This document shows, piece by piece, positions 1-5,728 of a stretch of 7,088 nt of DNA (positions are counted from its first letter, which is position 1; every line of letters begins with the position of its first letter). The position numbers and the translations under genes are program-made. The notes below the pieces were generated by a model that did no database searches, was not told the origin of the DNA, and saw nothing but the letters and a program-made list of their open reading frames with translations. The stretch is from Nitrososphaera sp. (GTDB lineage: Archaea > Thermoproteota > Nitrososphaeria > Nitrososphaerales > Nitrososphaeraceae): assembly GCA_022545875.1 (NCBI GenBank), contig JAKEIF010000136.1, positions 1 through 7,088 on the forward strand, read 5' to 3'.

Positions 1-362
1 ACGCAGGCGAACTTGCATTCTATTCCACCAGCGTGTTCAAAAGAATCTTCGCCGTAAATCTGCTCGAGCATTCCAATAACAAACGAGTTCATGGCCTTTG
101 ATTCGTCAAGTGAAGACTCTGTGGCGACATAGAGCCTTCCGATATCTTCAGGATGCAGATGATTTCTTTGCATGAGCCTCAGGCACGCATTTGCGGCCAT
201 ACAGGCAGAATCCTGGTTTGTGTCTGCGAGGGCCATCTTCTTGATGCCTATACCATACTCCAGCTTTTGCGGATCAATACCCCGAGCCTCGGCAAAATCC
301 TTGTAATCGAGGTAAAGTTTAGGAACATAGATAGCCAGGTCATCGACCCCAACTACTGGCAT
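1..362 (-). CDS. Hydroxymethylglutaryl-CoA synthase, N-terminal part (gene continues beyond the left edge)
   Basis: This enzyme condenses acetyl-CoA with acetoacetyl-CoA to HMG-CoA, the second step of the mevalonate pathway that supplies archaeal isoprenoid membrane lipids. It is cytosolic. I translated the minus strand from the ATG at 362: the protein begins MPVVGVDDLAIYVPKLYLD, the typical start of the archaeal/bacterial MvaS-type synthase. GIGIKKMA (37-44) and NQDSACMAANA (49-59) follow. ATESSLDESKA (80-90) contains the family's catalytic Glu, here Glu82. IECKFAC ends at Cys120, which aligns with the catalytic nucleophile Cys of the family and is the last complete codon in the window. The rest, including the catalytic His, lies outside. 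The start is supported by family alignment and by a TATA-like box about 30 bases upstream. In many archaea this gene neighbours an acetoacetyl-CoA thiolase and a DUF35 protein, which cannot be checked here. Confidence 0.93.
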   Translation of the reverse strand, partial: MPVVGVDDLAIYVPKLYLDYKDFAEARGIDPQKLEYGIGIKKMALADTNQDSACMAANACLRLMQRNHLHPEDIGRLYVATESSLDESKAMNSFVIGMLEQIYGEDSFEHAGGIECKFAC

Positions 363-388
363 TACGGTCAATCGTAGCACGCCTACTC

Positions 389-396
389 ATTTAAAG
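389..396 (-). promoter_or_regulatory. TATA-like box for the HMG-CoA synthase gene
   Basis: On the minus strand the box reads CTTTAAAT. Its centre lies about 30 bases upstream of the ATG at 362, the spacing expected for an archaeal leaderless or near-leaderless transcript. No Shine-Dalgarno sequence lies between it and the ATG. Confidence 0.5.
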
Positions 397-421
397 GTAT
401 ATCTGGAAGTTTTTGACCCAC

Positions 422-553
422 GGATACTAATTATTTTGAGCTCAAGCGCTCTGCCGATAATGGACCGCTCGGTATCCGCGCGAGAAGGTATAGTATCCAA
501 TTATAGGTACTGCCCCGGTTTTCCGTCGCATGTTTTATATCTTGAATAGTATC
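422..553. promoter_or_regulatory. Cluster of GTATCC-type motifs in the divergent promoter region
   Basis: The 199-base region between the divergent genes starting at 362 (minus) and 562 (plus) contains an exact 8-base inverted pair: GGATACTA at 422-429 and TAGTATCC at 491-498. GTATCC also occurs at 472-477, and the 7-base form TAGTATC recurs at 547-553 between the TATA-like box and start of the rightward gene. Such a cluster could be operator sites for a regulator, but a single 8-base pair in 200 bases can arise by chance. The rest of this spacer shows nothing else I can identify. Confidence 0.25.
533..540 (+). promoter_or_regulatory. TATA-like box for the gene at 562
   Basis: TTTTATAT is centred about 25 bases before the ATG at 562, consistent with leaderless transcription from that codon. 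A second in-frame ATG at 571 would be about 34 bases away and fits less well. Confidence 0.5.
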
Positions 554-561
554 TTATCAAG

Positions 562-963
562 ATGTCACTAATGGGTCAAGACGAGCGTGATTTCCTGCAA
601 AAACTCTGTGAGTCGCTTCTAAATGCAGATAAGTCAGTCAGGTTTGCGGGGGTTGTTGACAATGATGGAAAATTGCTCATTGGACGATATCGCGCAGATA
701 TTCCTTCTCCCTTGATCAAGGCAAATTCAGAAGTTCAGGATCCAAAAGCGACATCATTTTACAGTGCATACCAAGCCCTTGCCATAAACAGAAAGTTCCA
801 GTCCGACCTTGGCCAGATTAGGTTTCAGGTCACAGAATTTGATCGAGTGACCTTGGTATCTATTCCTCTGACTGCACAAAGCGATAGGTTCTTGTGCATC
901 TCTGTTGATGCGCCAACTTTTCACGAGAAAATAATACCCAAGATACTCAACATTCTGGGCTAG
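562..963 (+). CDS. Small thaumarchaeal protein of unknown function, probably DUF6659 family
   Basis: The 133-residue product has no signal peptide or membrane segment, so it is probably cytosolic. An N-terminal amphipathic helix (about 7-22) is followed by VRFAGVVDNDGKLLIGRYR (26-44), a beta-hairpin in which a small protein senses or binds something through a profilin/roadblock-like fold. Then come a helical stretch around SFYSAYQALAINRKF (65-79) and strands at 86-115 (IRFQVTEF, TLVSIPLT, FLCISVD), ending in a helix (HEKIIPKILNIL). This order resembles the small thaumarchaeal proteins called DUF6659 in my memory. The family name is moderately sure and the fold is inference. ATG 562 is preferred over ATG 571 because it sits at the expected distance from the TATA-like box. 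The gene is monocistronic, divergent from HMG-CoA synthase and convergent with the operon ending at 1083. No biochemical role is known to me. Confidence 0.8.
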   Translation: MSLMGQDERDFLQKLCESLLNADKSVRFAGVVDNDGKLLIGRYRADIPSPLIKANSEVQDPKATSFYSAYQALAINRKFQSDLGQIRFQVTEFDRVTLVSIPLTAQSDRFLCISVDAPTFHEKIIPKILNILG

Positions 964-975
964 GATAATCATCAC

Positions 976-983
976 GTTTAAAT
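976..983 (+). promoter_or_regulatory. TATA-like box upstream of the candidate structured RNA
   Basis: GTTTAAAT lies 13 bases after the stop codon of the upstream gene. By the usual 25-27-base spacing it would start transcription near 1005-1007, just before two stem-loops. This is inferred from spacing only. AT-rich octamers are common. Confidence 0.3.
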
Positions 984-1005
984 TGTCATTATGTGAGAGT
1001 AGGGT

Positions 1006-1082
1006 TACATCGACCAAACCGATGGGGAACAAACTGTCTGGTTGGGGCGCAGGTGAGAAAAAACTGCGCTTCGCCAGACCTT
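1006..1082 (+). ncRNA. Candidate small structured RNA or structured 3' element
   Basis: The gap between two convergent genes folds into two stem-loops on the plus strand. The first is CATCG (1008-1012) with CGATG (1020-1024), closing a 7-base loop. The second spans 1036-1079. Its stem has six Watson-Crick pairs (GTCTGG 1036-1041 with CCAGAC 1074-1079), then a U1042-G1073 wobble, one bulged U (1043), and nine more pairs (1044-1052 with 1064-1072), two of them G-U. The apical loop is 11 bases and A-rich. The three wobbles break on the opposite strand, where they become A-C mismatches, so the plus strand is the likelier RNA. I see no box C/D, H/ACA, tRNA or SRP signature. It could be an independent small RNA from the box at 976-983, the 3' UTR of the gene at 562, or a chance fold. 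Confidence 0.35.
1058..1063 (-). terminator. Oligo-T tract downstream of the leftward operon
   Basis: Six consecutive A residues on the plus strand read as T6 on the minus strand, about 20 bases past the stop codon at 1083. Archaeal transcription ends at such oligo-T tracts without needing a hairpin. The tract is also the apical loop of the hairpin at 1036-1079. Confidence 0.35.
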
Positions 1083-1481
1083 CTATTCAGTTAATCGAAT
1101 ATCCAGTTCGTCATACGCGTCCTTTACTGCAAGCAGAAATAGGTCGTCTTCGTATATCAGGAGCCAGTCTTTCACGCCTATGACGGGCAACTTGCGTACG
1201 AATATCTTTTCATTTTCTCCTATCGTGGTTGCGATGTAGGCAAACCGGGGACTTTTACCATCCAGCTTGAACAAAGTTTCCTGGAGTTCGATTCCGCGCC
1301 GGCCTCCTTCGATGTTGATCTTGACGGTGTCTCCAAATCTATTTTCGACTTTGGCAGTAACGTAGCTCTGTCCCACTTCAAAGCGGCCGACGTTAATGAA
1401 AACCTTGAGCGCTGCCGAGGAGCTCTCTGGCAATTCCCGATGCAGAGATTCAGAAATTCTGTCATAAAACGCAAGCGTCAT
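1083..1481 (-). CDS. Hypothetical protein, second gene of the secreted-protein operon
   Basis: I do not recognise this 132-residue product. It has no signal peptide, transmembrane helix or cysteine, so it should stay in the cytosol. A short amphipathic N-terminal helix (about FYDRISESLHREL, 5-17) is followed by alternating strands: AALKVFINVGRF, QSYVTAKVENRFGDTVKINIEGG, RFAYIATTI, KIFVRKL, KDWLLIYEDDLFLLAVK. The tail DAYDELDIRLTE is acidic. The ATG start at 1481 is chosen because it overlaps the upstream stop codon in a TAATG arrangement, typical of translational coupling. A GTG at 1529 would extend the protein by 16 basic residues and overlap the upstream gene by 49 bases, which is less likely. 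The tight coupling suggests it works with, or is made in proportion to, the 494-residue exported protein, perhaps on the cytosolic side. That role is inference. Confidence 0.75.
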   Translation of the reverse strand: MTLAFYDRISESLHRELPESSSAALKVFINVGRFEVGQSYVTAKVENRFGDTVKINIEGGRRGIELQETLFKLDGKSPRFAYIATTIGENEKIFVRKLPVIGVKDWLLIYEDDLFLLAVKDAYDELDIRLTE

Positions 1482-2965
1482 TACTTCAGGCCTTTGAAAA
1501 AGCCCCGTCCTTCGCCGAATCTTTGCCACAGGACTATTGTTGCAATCACGCTTCCGATAGCGAGCGTGATGCTCACCGGAAACTCTGGGACGACTACAAG
1601 ACCTCGAGCGATGCCGTTGCGAGTCCTGTCTACAGGTAGTCCATCCTCTTGGAGTCCCTTTACCTGTATTTCTATGCGATAATTTTCATTCCTCGGAAAG
1701 TCAATTGTCTGAGTAGCGGTTCCGCCTGCCGCAGTGAGATCCTGCTCGCTAAAAACCAAGGTCCCATTCATGTCGAGAATTCTGAGATCGTATATCACGT
1801 CAACGTCATTGAGCGGTTCTCCGGAAAACGCATCCGAAAATGCTACTTCTACCGTTGACTCGCTATCGGCATTGAGAGGGTCGGGGTTCCATTGCAGCGC
1901 AACATTGATGCCTCCTGTATCGGTGGACATTTCAGTTGTCGTTGCTTCCTCGACGTCTGAGGAGGGCGTCAATGCGAAAGTCATTTGTTCAATTCCATCA
2001 GGAACTTCCTCAGCAAGCGCGAGGATGTCAGGCTTGTTCAAGAGATAGTGTAATACCAATTCGGTATCAGAAGTGTAAGGATCGACTACGATTTTTGAAC
2101 CGGCTATTGGTACTTCATTAACAGTGGCCTTGAACGATACAGAGTTCCCAATTCCCTCCATCGCCTTTGGTATCTTGACTTCTTCATGCACAAAGATAGT
2201 AGTCTGATCGATTCTGCTAGTATTCCAATCAAAAGGCATCGCCCATGTGAAGGTCTTGCTGCCGGAATCAAAATCAAATTCTTCTACCCTGTCGTAATAA
2301 GAAATGATGGTCGTGTTATAGCTATTCTCGTTGTACTGGACGGTCTCACTGAATACGTCGCCTACGCTAAGCCAGGAATCAAAGCTTGGAACTTTGTCGG
2401 GCGGAAACAATTCTCTGATGCTATCAACACCCAAAATTTCTATTCCAAAGTGATATAGGCCGCCTTCGAGAAAGATCGGCCCCCTTACGCCAATGTTGCC
2501 CCCAGGATCAGCCACCCAAGCATTGATGAATTGTTCCTGCGTCCCCAAGATGTCAACCGGGCCTTCACGAGGTTGCATCCTCAACGTCAAGAGTCCGCTC
2601 TCGGTATGGAAAACGTTTCGCAAAAGCTGTTCAGCGTCATCGCCAACTCCCTTTTCTATGGTGATGACAAAGGTCGTGAACTTGATAGTTTGATTTGTAC
2701 TTTCATCAAATAGCCTGAATTGTACATACGCATCCTGCCTTGTTTCGGATGTCAGAACTGGAGGGTTAACACTTACTGACAAGCGGGCTTCCCGTCCTTC
2801 AAGGCTCGCATTGAACTGTTCCATGAAAAGTCCGTCTGCATATGCAGGCTTCAGCGGAATGGCGAAGCCAAGAGCAAGCAGCGCAAATGTAAAAGCCACG
2901 GCGACGGAAGGAAAGATCTTTCTACAGGCTAATGCGCCCACGCGATAGATCAAGTCTTGCTTCAT
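1481..2965 (-). CDS. Secreted, C-terminally anchored beta-rich protein with a PEF-type tail
   Basis: The 494-residue product has an N-terminal signal peptide: basic residues, a hydrophobic core at about 18-36 (PSVAVAFTFALLALGFAI), and a likely cleavage site after AYA43. Extracellular beta-sandwich-like regions follow. One is at about 45-180 (strands around ARLSVSVNPP, AYVQFRLFDES, LLTLRMQP, GGLYHFGIEILGV), and an Ig-like module sits at about 353-437 (INVALQWNPDPL through YRIEIQVKGL). A Thr/Ser/acidic linker lies at about 335-350. NxS/T sequons occur at 52, 91, 217 and 248. The C-terminus carries VVPEFP (457-463), a transmembrane helix (about 463-481) and a short basic tail. This resembles the thaumarchaeal PEFG-CTERM sorting signal, though Gly is replaced by Pro. 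The protein probably sits at the cell surface or in the pseudoperiplasm. The gene is translationally coupled to the 132-residue gene and divergent from another surface protein. Its specific function is unknown. Confidence 0.85.
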   Translation of the reverse strand: MKQDLIYRVGALACRKIFPSVAVAFTFALLALGFAIPLKPAYADGLFMEQFNASLEGREARLSVSVNPPVLTSETRQDAYVQFRLFDESTNQTIKFTTFVITIEKGVGDDAEQLLRNVFHTESGLLTLRMQPREGPVDILGTQEQFINAWVADPGGNIGVRGPIFLEGGLYHFGIEILGVDSIRELFPPDKVPSFDSWLSVGDVFSETVQYNENSYNTTIISYYDRVEEFDFDSGSKTFTWAMPFDWNTSRIDQTTIFVHEEVKIPKAMEGIGNSVSFKATVNEVPIAGSKIVVDPYTSDTELVLHYLLNKPDILALAEEVPDGIEQMTFALTPSSDVEEATTTEMSTDTGGINVALQWNPDPLNADSESTVEVAFSDAFSGEPLNDVDVIYDLRILDMNGTLVFSEQDLTAAGGTATQTIDFPRNENYRIEIQVKGLQEDGLPVDRTRNGIARGLVVVPEFPVSITLAIGSVIATIVLWQRFGEGRGFFKGLK

Positions 2966-3014
2966 ATTTATTTCTAGTGACAGAACGCCGCGCTAGAATG
3001 GTTTCAGAGAATGG

Positions 3015-3022
3015 CTTAATAT
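3015..3022. promoter_or_regulatory. TATA-like box between two divergent surface-protein genes
   Basis: CTTAATAT is centred about 27 bases before the ATG at 3046, a good leaderless fit for the rightward gene. It is the only clear AT-rich box in the 80-base spacer. On the minus strand it reads ATATTAAG, and would start transcription near 2993, giving the leftward operon a leader of about 28 bases. Confidence 0.4.
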
Positions 3023-3045
3023 CGTGAAGCATCCAAGTTTAGACA

Positions 3046-4224
3046 ATGCCCCGACGTCGCCTGTTGATTTACGTGGTCATATTCGGAGCAGCGATACTCG
3101 TGACGTACTTTGTGTGGGGTCCTGCGCTGAGCGGGCAACCGGGGTTGCATGATAATCCTCCAATTCTTGCAACAACATCGACACAGCACGGATCCCTAAC
3201 TATCATTACACTGATGGAGGGGCATCTCGCGGATGGCTCGATATATCGGATATCCCCTGATCCCTTCACAGGTTCAGGAAATTTTACGATTCATGATGGC
3301 GATGCTGGGAGAGATTCGAGCAATCTTGCAGGCATCATCATTATAGAAGGAATGTCAGATGGAGCATTCTCTGTAATACAGGTCTCAGGTCCGGGAGGAC
3401 AGCCAAGAGACATCATCCCAAGGGTAATTACCATAACAAATAGCAGCTCTGAATCGGTCACGTTTGGAGCAATTACACCTAATGGCGGGCAGGATGCAAG
3501 CACAAATAATTTCGAAGATATAGAGAGCATTACATATGCTGCCAAGTTTGAGTGCGGCACGATCCGAGGAGCAGAGGGACCCCTCAGACCGGGCCATTAC
3601 GATACAGACATCGGCATTTTCAACAAGCAGAGTTTTCCGTTGCGTGTCACTTGGAGCGGTGCCGTTAATGACAATGAGGCATCAAATGCTCTCCTAAAGA
3701 CCCTGAGCCCTCAGATGTCTACGAGCATCGTGTGCGATGATATTCGTGAAGTGACAGGGGTCGGAGAAGCGTTCACTGAAGGATTCGTCATAATCGAGGT
3801 CCCAGTAGATCCGAGGCTTATATCATCAATCTCTGGCGGCAGTTCTGTTCTCGGCAGCGCGCAGGAAGAGATTGACGTACTAGATGTGCAGATTTTTTAC
3901 ACAGCTAACGCCTTGGATGAATTGCCACACTCGGTATTGGTCGACAAGATTAGCTTTGTAATCCATTCAAATGATACGATGCAGAGTATTCCTCAATCAA
4001 TGATCGGCACAGTTTTGGACATCACAGTCCCATCAGAAATCGGCGTGATATCTGATCCGCAGGAAAAGATCAAGGTGCTTCTCTCCGCCAAGTACAACAT
4101 GACGGCCGAAGAAGCCGCGGGCATCGTTATCGAAATCAGAAGCATTGACGTGGGCGTAGGCACAATGATCGATGACCATGCAATTTCGCTATCAAAAGTC
4201 AGGCCGCAAGCAAATCGCAGTTGA
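3046..4224 (+). CDS. Membrane-anchored extracytoplasmic protein with two conserved-looking cysteines
   Basis: The 392-residue product begins with MPRRR and a hydrophobic helix (about 6-25, LLIYVVIFGAAILVTYFVWG), giving an uncleaved N-terminal anchor with the remainder outside. Residues 45-130 are rich in beta strands. The segment YAAKFECGTIRG (164-175) followed by GPLRPGHYDTDIGIFNKQ (178-195) and STSIVCDDI (225-233) recalls a widespread small exported domain in which a KxxCG motif precedes a PGxYxTxIxIxN stretch and a second Cys closes it. Cys170 and Cys230 are the protein's only cysteines and could form a disulfide. I know no assigned function for that domain. The C-terminal part (about 275-385) is alpha/beta, with no second transmembrane helix. 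Start choice rests on the TATA-like box at 3015. It probably belongs functionally with the divergent surface-protein operon, which is inference from layout. Confidence 0.85.
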   Translation: MPRRRLLIYVVIFGAAILVTYFVWGPALSGQPGLHDNPPILATTSTQHGSLTIITLMEGHLADGSIYRISPDPFTGSGNFTIHDGDAGRDSSNLAGIIIIEGMSDGAFSVIQVSGPGGQPRDIIPRVITITNSSSESVTFGAITPNGGQDASTNNFEDIESITYAAKFECGTIRGAEGPLRPGHYDTDIGIFNKQSFPLRVTWSGAVNDNEASNALLKTLSPQMSTSIVCDDIREVTGVGEAFTEGFVIIEVPVDPRLISSISGGSSVLGSAQEEIDVLDVQIFYTANALDELPHSVLVDKISFVIHSNDTMQSIPQSMIGTVLDITVPSEIGVISDPQEKIKVLLSAKYNMTAEEAAGIVIEIRSIDVGVGTMIDDHAISLSKVRPQANRS

Positions 4225-4279
4225 GCAAAGATTCGTACAGTGATTTCTTAGCGAAAGAATTTGATTCCTTCCGTAAAAC

Positions 4280-4286
4280 AATATAT
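4280..4286 (+). promoter_or_regulatory. TATA-like box of the superoxide dismutase gene
   Basis: AATATAT is centred 27 bases before the ATG at 4310, preceded by an A-rich stretch (GTAAAAC) that could serve as the TFB recognition element. This is the clearest archaeal promoter in the window and indicates a leaderless mRNA. Confidence 0.6.
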
Positions 4287-4309
4287 GCACCCGAAAGCAG
4301 TTTCTTTGC

Positions 4310-4933
4310 ATGGCTAACTTTACTTTACCTCCATTGCCGTACTCTAACGATGCACTGGAGCCCCACATTGATGCAAGGACTATGGAAATTCATCATACCA
4401 AACACCACCAAGCGTACACCGACGGCCTGAACAAAGCTCTCGGCGGCCTGGGCGGAGACTGGCAGAACAAGACCGATATTGTGGAAATCTTGAAAAACAT
4501 TGATTCCGTTCCAGATAACGCTAGAGGCGCAGTCAATTTCCATGGCGGCGGATACAACAACCACGCTCTATTTTGGAACAACATGAAAAAAGGTGGAGGG
4601 GGAGAACCCGACGGCGAATTGGCAAATGCCATCAACAAGACGTTTGGAAGTTTTGCAGATTTCAAGACGAAATTCTCGCAGGACTCGACTACGTTGCAAG
4701 GAAGCGGATGGGGATGGCTCGTCAAGAATGCCTCAGGCGGGGTTCAGTTTATCACCATGCCGAACCAGACAAGTCCCTGGACCAGATTCAACAAAGAAAA
4801 ACTTGTGCCTTTACTCGGATTGGACGTCTGGGAGCATAGCTACTATCTGAAATACCAGAACAAGCGTGCCGACTATATCGCAGCTTGGTGGAATGTAGTA
4901 AACTGGGACGAAGTGAAGAAGAGGTTCCAGTAG
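4310..4933 (+). CDS. Superoxide dismutase, Fe/Mn family
   Basis: The enzyme converts superoxide into oxygen and hydrogen peroxide, protecting an aerobic ammonia oxidiser. It has no signal peptide and is cytosolic. At 207 residues it is full length. The N-terminal domain begins MANFTLPPLPYSNDALEPHI. Metal ligands by family alignment are His28 (MEIHHTKHH), His85 (YNNHALFW), and Asp172 and His176 in LDVWEHSYYL. Second-shell His32 and Tyr36 are present, as are GSGWGWL (131-137) and the C-terminal WWNVVNW. The metal is not certain. Gln153 in MPNQTSPW and Gly81 match the manganese-type pattern, while archaeal relatives are often annotated as iron enzymes. Start choice is firm from alignment and the TATA-like box 27 bases upstream. 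The gene is monocistronic, followed by a T-rich terminator. An overlapping reading frame from 4221 is a shadow. Confidence 0.97.
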   Translation: MANFTLPPLPYSNDALEPHIDARTMEIHHTKHHQAYTDGLNKALGGLGGDWQNKTDIVEILKNIDSVPDNARGAVNFHGGGYNNHALFWNNMKKGGGGEPDGELANAINKTFGSFADFKTKFSQDSTTLQGSGWGWLVKNASGGVQFITMPNQTSPWTRFNKEKLVPLLGLDVWEHSYYLKYQNKRADYIAAWWNVVNWDEVKKRFQ

Positions 4934-4948
4934 CCGCTTTTTCGCCAC

Positions 4949-4959
4949 TTTCTTTTTTT
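4949..4959 (+). terminator. Oligo-T terminator after superoxide dismutase
   Basis: TTTCTTTTTTT follows the stop codon by 15 bases, with a shorter T5 run at 4938-4942 before it. This is the archaeal oligo-T type of terminator and needs no hairpin. It would not work for the convergent minus-strand gene, which reads it as A. Confidence 0.6.
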
Positions 4960-4964
4960 CTCAG

Positions 4965-5696
4965 CTACGATCTCACAAAGTCTACTGCGCCATAGTTTTC
5001 TCGCGTAGTCCTGCTGACAGCCATGTTATATGCATAGATCTTTGCGGAATATTCCTGCAGGACTGGCATGATTGAATCAAGAGAGCTGTCCAGGTAGTAG
5101 CCGGGACAGTCGCCAGTAAACTGGAAAGTGGCATGCACGACCGGCTGACCTCGATTATCTGCCTCCAGCCAGGAAGCGAAGGGATACAGCCAGCAGACTC
5201 CAGGCTTATCGGGGTGAATCTTGCATGCGCCAGCGTCGTCGAGGAACCTGCAACTTATCGGCTTGCCATCATCTTCTGGCTTTTCTTCAGGCTTGCGCTT
5301 GAGCGAAATCATTGTAAGGGTACTGATAAGATTCCCCATGGTCTCCTGTTCTTGCCAAGTTGAAATCTGGGTCTCATTTCTGATAAACTCTGGCTTACTG
5401 TCATACCCTAATTTTTTGGCGATTATTCGGATATCGTCTTTTGTGAGGGGCAGCCTCCCTTGCCTGTCGCAACAGTTATGGCAGTCAGGCCAGAGGCATT
5501 TCCAGAGCACATACAGGCTATCACGCTTTAGCATTGGAACGTGGAAAATCACCCCGTCAACGCTGACCCGCGTGTCTGTAACATCGTCACGTTTTCCTAT
5601 CTGCAGATCGTAGAGTTTTGGATCTATGGTCCATTTTTGGGCAAGCAAATCGAGTGAACCCTTGACCGATCCTGCGTCCTGCTGCACTGTGATCAA
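4965..5696 (-). CDS. YkgJ-like cysteine-cluster protein (putative metal-chelating domain)
   Basis: The product is up to 243 residues and lacks a signal peptide or membrane helix. It carries the CxxCxxCC-type cluster in a stretched form, with Cys67, Cys72, Cys75 and Cys76 (WKCLWPDCHNCCDR). The LPLTKDDIRIIAKKLG helix typical after the cluster follows. A second set is Cys149, Cys158 and Cys168 (ISCRFL, GACKIH, GVCWLYPF), and Cys197 lies in GDCPGY. This is the layout of the YkgJ/UPF0153 family, thought to bind zinc or iron, whose biochemical role is unsettled. The longest frame opens with TTG at 5696. A GTG at 5687 sits about 27 bases from a TATA-like box at 5711-5718 and would shorten the protein by three residues. 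The gene is divergent from a small basic protein and convergent with superoxide dismutase. A metal role beside that enzyme is only suggestive. Confidence 0.85.
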   Translation of the reverse strand: MITVQQDAGSVKGSLDLLAQKWTIDPKLYDLQIGKRDDVTDTRVSVDGVIFHVPMLKRDSLYVLWKCLWPDCHNCCDRQGRLPLTKDDIRIIAKKLGYDSKPEFIRNETQISTWQEQETMGNLISTLTMISLKRKPEEKPEDDGKPISCRFLDDAGACKIHPDKPGVCWLYPFASWLEADNRGQPVVHATFQFTGDCPGYYLDSSLDSIMPVLQEYSAKIYAYNMAVSRTTRENYGAVDFVRS

Positions 5697-5704
5697 TTAT
5701 AAAC
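5697..5704 (+). promoter_or_regulatory. TATA-like box for the gene at 5729
   Basis: TTATAAAC is centred about 28 bases before the TTG codon at 5729, consistent with a leaderless transcript. It lies immediately next to the TTG start of the divergent gene. Confidence 0.45.
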
Positions 5705-5710
5705 CCGGGA

Positions 5711-5718
5711 GTTTAAAC
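5711..5718 (-). promoter_or_regulatory. TATA-like box for the cysteine-cluster gene
   Basis: GTTTAAAC is a perfect palindrome centred about 27 bases upstream of the GTG at 5687 and about 18 from the TTG at 5696, so it favours the GTG start. It lies between the other gene's TATA box and that gene's start. Confidence 0.4.
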
Positions 5719-5728
5719 GTACCTCAAA

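Noticed and set aside
153..377. Rightward frame over the HMG-CoA synthase region
   Set aside because: It is a shadow. The opposite strand encodes clear synthase motifs including the catalytic Glu and Cys.
1036..1079. Box C/D or H/ACA guide RNA in the intergenic hairpin
   Set aside because: No paired C and D boxes, kink-turn or ACA box at the required distance could be found.
983..1183. Short rightward frame across the intergenic gap and the end of the leftward operon
   Set aside because: Half of it is antisense to the 132-residue gene, its translation is low-complexity and basic, and the gap is better explained by RNA structure.
1482..1529. Extension of the 132-residue protein to a GTG at 1529
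   Set aside because: It would need a 49-base overlap with the upstream gene and a GTG codon, whereas the ATG in TAATG is the usual coupled start.
4221..4430. Rightward reading frame overlapping the start of superoxide dismutase
   Set aside because: It begins with TTG inside the end of the previous gene, covers the dismutase promoter and start in another frame, and resembles no protein family.
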